Shown: positions 63,556 through 64,000 of the stretch, in pieces
How the letters are laid out: each line of letters opens with the position of its first letter
How positions within the stretch are numbered: the stretch's first letter is position 1
Assembly (NCBI GenBank): GCA_036652335.1
Contig: JAVVWB010000001.1
Coordinates: forward strand, 1 to 64,000
Source of the DNA: JAVVWB01 sp036652335
GTDB taxonomy: Bacteria > Synergistota > Synergistia > Synergistales > Synergistaceae
DNA length: 64,000 nt
Direction: 5' to 3'
Translations under genes and position numbers: made by a program
Notes under the pieces: generated by a model
Told to the model about the DNA's origin: nothing
The model's database searches: none
The model's input: only the letters and a program-made list of their open reading frames with translations

Positions 63556-64000
63556 TATTTGAGTTGTGAGTCAAGCCATGAGCTTAGTGAGAGTATTTCT
63601 GGGTATTGTGTTACGTTTTCTCCTTTGGTTTCTGCTCTCATTTTTCCCAGTATGCCACATCTTTCAGCATAGGCGCTGTGTGAGTGTATGCTTTCTAGGT
63701 TTTCTTGTGTTGCTTTTATGAATGTGTCGTCGTCTAGGTTTGGTAGGTCTATCATTACGTTTTGTATTATTTTTCTTACTACGTCTTCTACAAACATTGG
63801 GTTTGTGTGCGCTTTTGTTACTATGTGTAGTTCATCAGGTCTTTTTAGTAGTGGGTAGATTTCTGAGCTCATTGATTTTTCTACTATTCGCACAAGTGTT
63901 TCTGCTGATATGTGTTGTTCTGTTCCTACTATTAGTGTGCCTATTCCTCTTTGGTTGTGTGCCGCAAGTGGGAGTAGGTCTGTTATTTCTTTTGCTTGTG
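63555..64000 (-). CDS. folE2: GTP cyclohydrolase FolE2, C-terminal part (gene runs off the right edge)
   Basis: About 147 residues are visible. The frame runs open to the window edge and reads AAHNQRG near the edge, then PLLKRPDELHIVTKAHTNPMFVEDVVRKI and LESIHSHSAYAE. These match the C-terminal half of FolE2 (GCYH-IB), which makes dihydroneopterin triphosphate for folate or queuosine and is not zinc-only dependent. The GTG at 63893 is internal, not the start. Confidence 0.9.
   Translation of the reverse strand, partial: QAKEITDLLPLAAHNQRGIGTLIVGTEQHISAETLVRIVEKSMSSEIYPLLKRPDELHIVTKAHTNPMFVEDVVRKIIQNVMIDLPNLDDDTFIKATQENLESIHSHSAYAERCGILGKMRAETKGENVTQYPEILSLSSWLDSQLK

Noticed and set aside
1..64000. 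tRNA, rRNA or prophage genes
   Set aside because: I scanned the spacers and found no cloverleaf, rRNA segment, integrase or phage structural gene.

Overview
The window looks like a chromosomal segment from an AT-rich, strictly anaerobic, fermentative bacterium with a Gram-negative-type envelope. The anaerobe inference rests on an oxygen-sensitive electron-bifurcating-type [FeFe]-hydrogenase operon, a selenocysteine formate dehydrogenase and a superoxide reductase. The envelope inference rests on a PBP1C plus alpha-2-macroglobulin pair, a TRAP transporter and periplasmic-type proteins. The gene set fits Synergistota best in my judgement, but no rRNA or long phylogenetic marker is present, so the phylum is an inference.

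Layout. 1-5.4 kb: start of tuf with a leader hairpin, a CstA-type transporter, cysE, a SUI1/YciH gene, a GNAT gene and a Cys-rich protein. 5.4-5.9 kb: a gene-free, strongly palindromic block. 5.9-11.6 kb: SYLF protein, HIT protein, YigZ, a QueG-like protein, PBP1C and a macro-domain protein. 11.9-23.6 kb: type III glutamine synthetase, a soluble 1395-residue hybrid histidine kinase, exonuclease III, cobalamin adenosyltransferase, M48 protease, Ppx/GppA, a MurG-like glycosyltransferase and small membrane proteins. 23.6-26.7 kb: a TRAP transporter operon. 27.7-34.5 kb: the origin region with dnaA, dnaN, recF, mnmG and a DciA/DUF721 gene; clusters of DnaA boxes lie on both sides of dnaA. 34.7-39.5 kb: superoxide reductase, a DUF362 ferredoxin, a BMP-like binding protein and thiC. 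39.5-44.1 kb: a tandem repeat array, a membrane hybrid kinase and another structured spacer. 44.1-53.7 kb: an AI-2E family transporter, ftsZ, a putative metallopeptidase, a secreted protein and a 1770-residue alpha-2-macroglobulin. 54.6-63.5 kb: a four-gene hydrogenase operon read leftwards, and divergently fdhF (with an in-frame UGA for selenocysteine) and mobA. The window ends in folE2.

How the genes fit together. The hydrogenase, formate dehydrogenase and MobA (which completes the bis-MGD cofactor of the dehydrogenase) form a coherent formate/H2/NAD(P)H module. dnaA-dnaN-recF-mnmG-dciA is a replication-centred cluster. PBP1C and alpha-2-macroglobulin, adjacent in many Gram-negatives, are about 40 kb apart here.

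The most unusual signal is a family of about 123-bp imperfect palindromes with nested hairpins. Full copies lie at 5.50, 39.54, 39.76 and 62.44 kb, with truncated tandem copies at 39.99 and 62.62 kb. Copies differ by compensatory base changes in paired arms, and every full copy sits downstream of a gene read in the same direction. One copy supplies the last codons and the stop of fdhF. They resemble ERIC-type elements in size and placement, but I do not recognise the sequence. A second large-scale oddity is base composition: the + strand is T/G-rich up to about 27-28 kb, A/C-rich from 29 to 54 kb and T/G-rich again afterwards.
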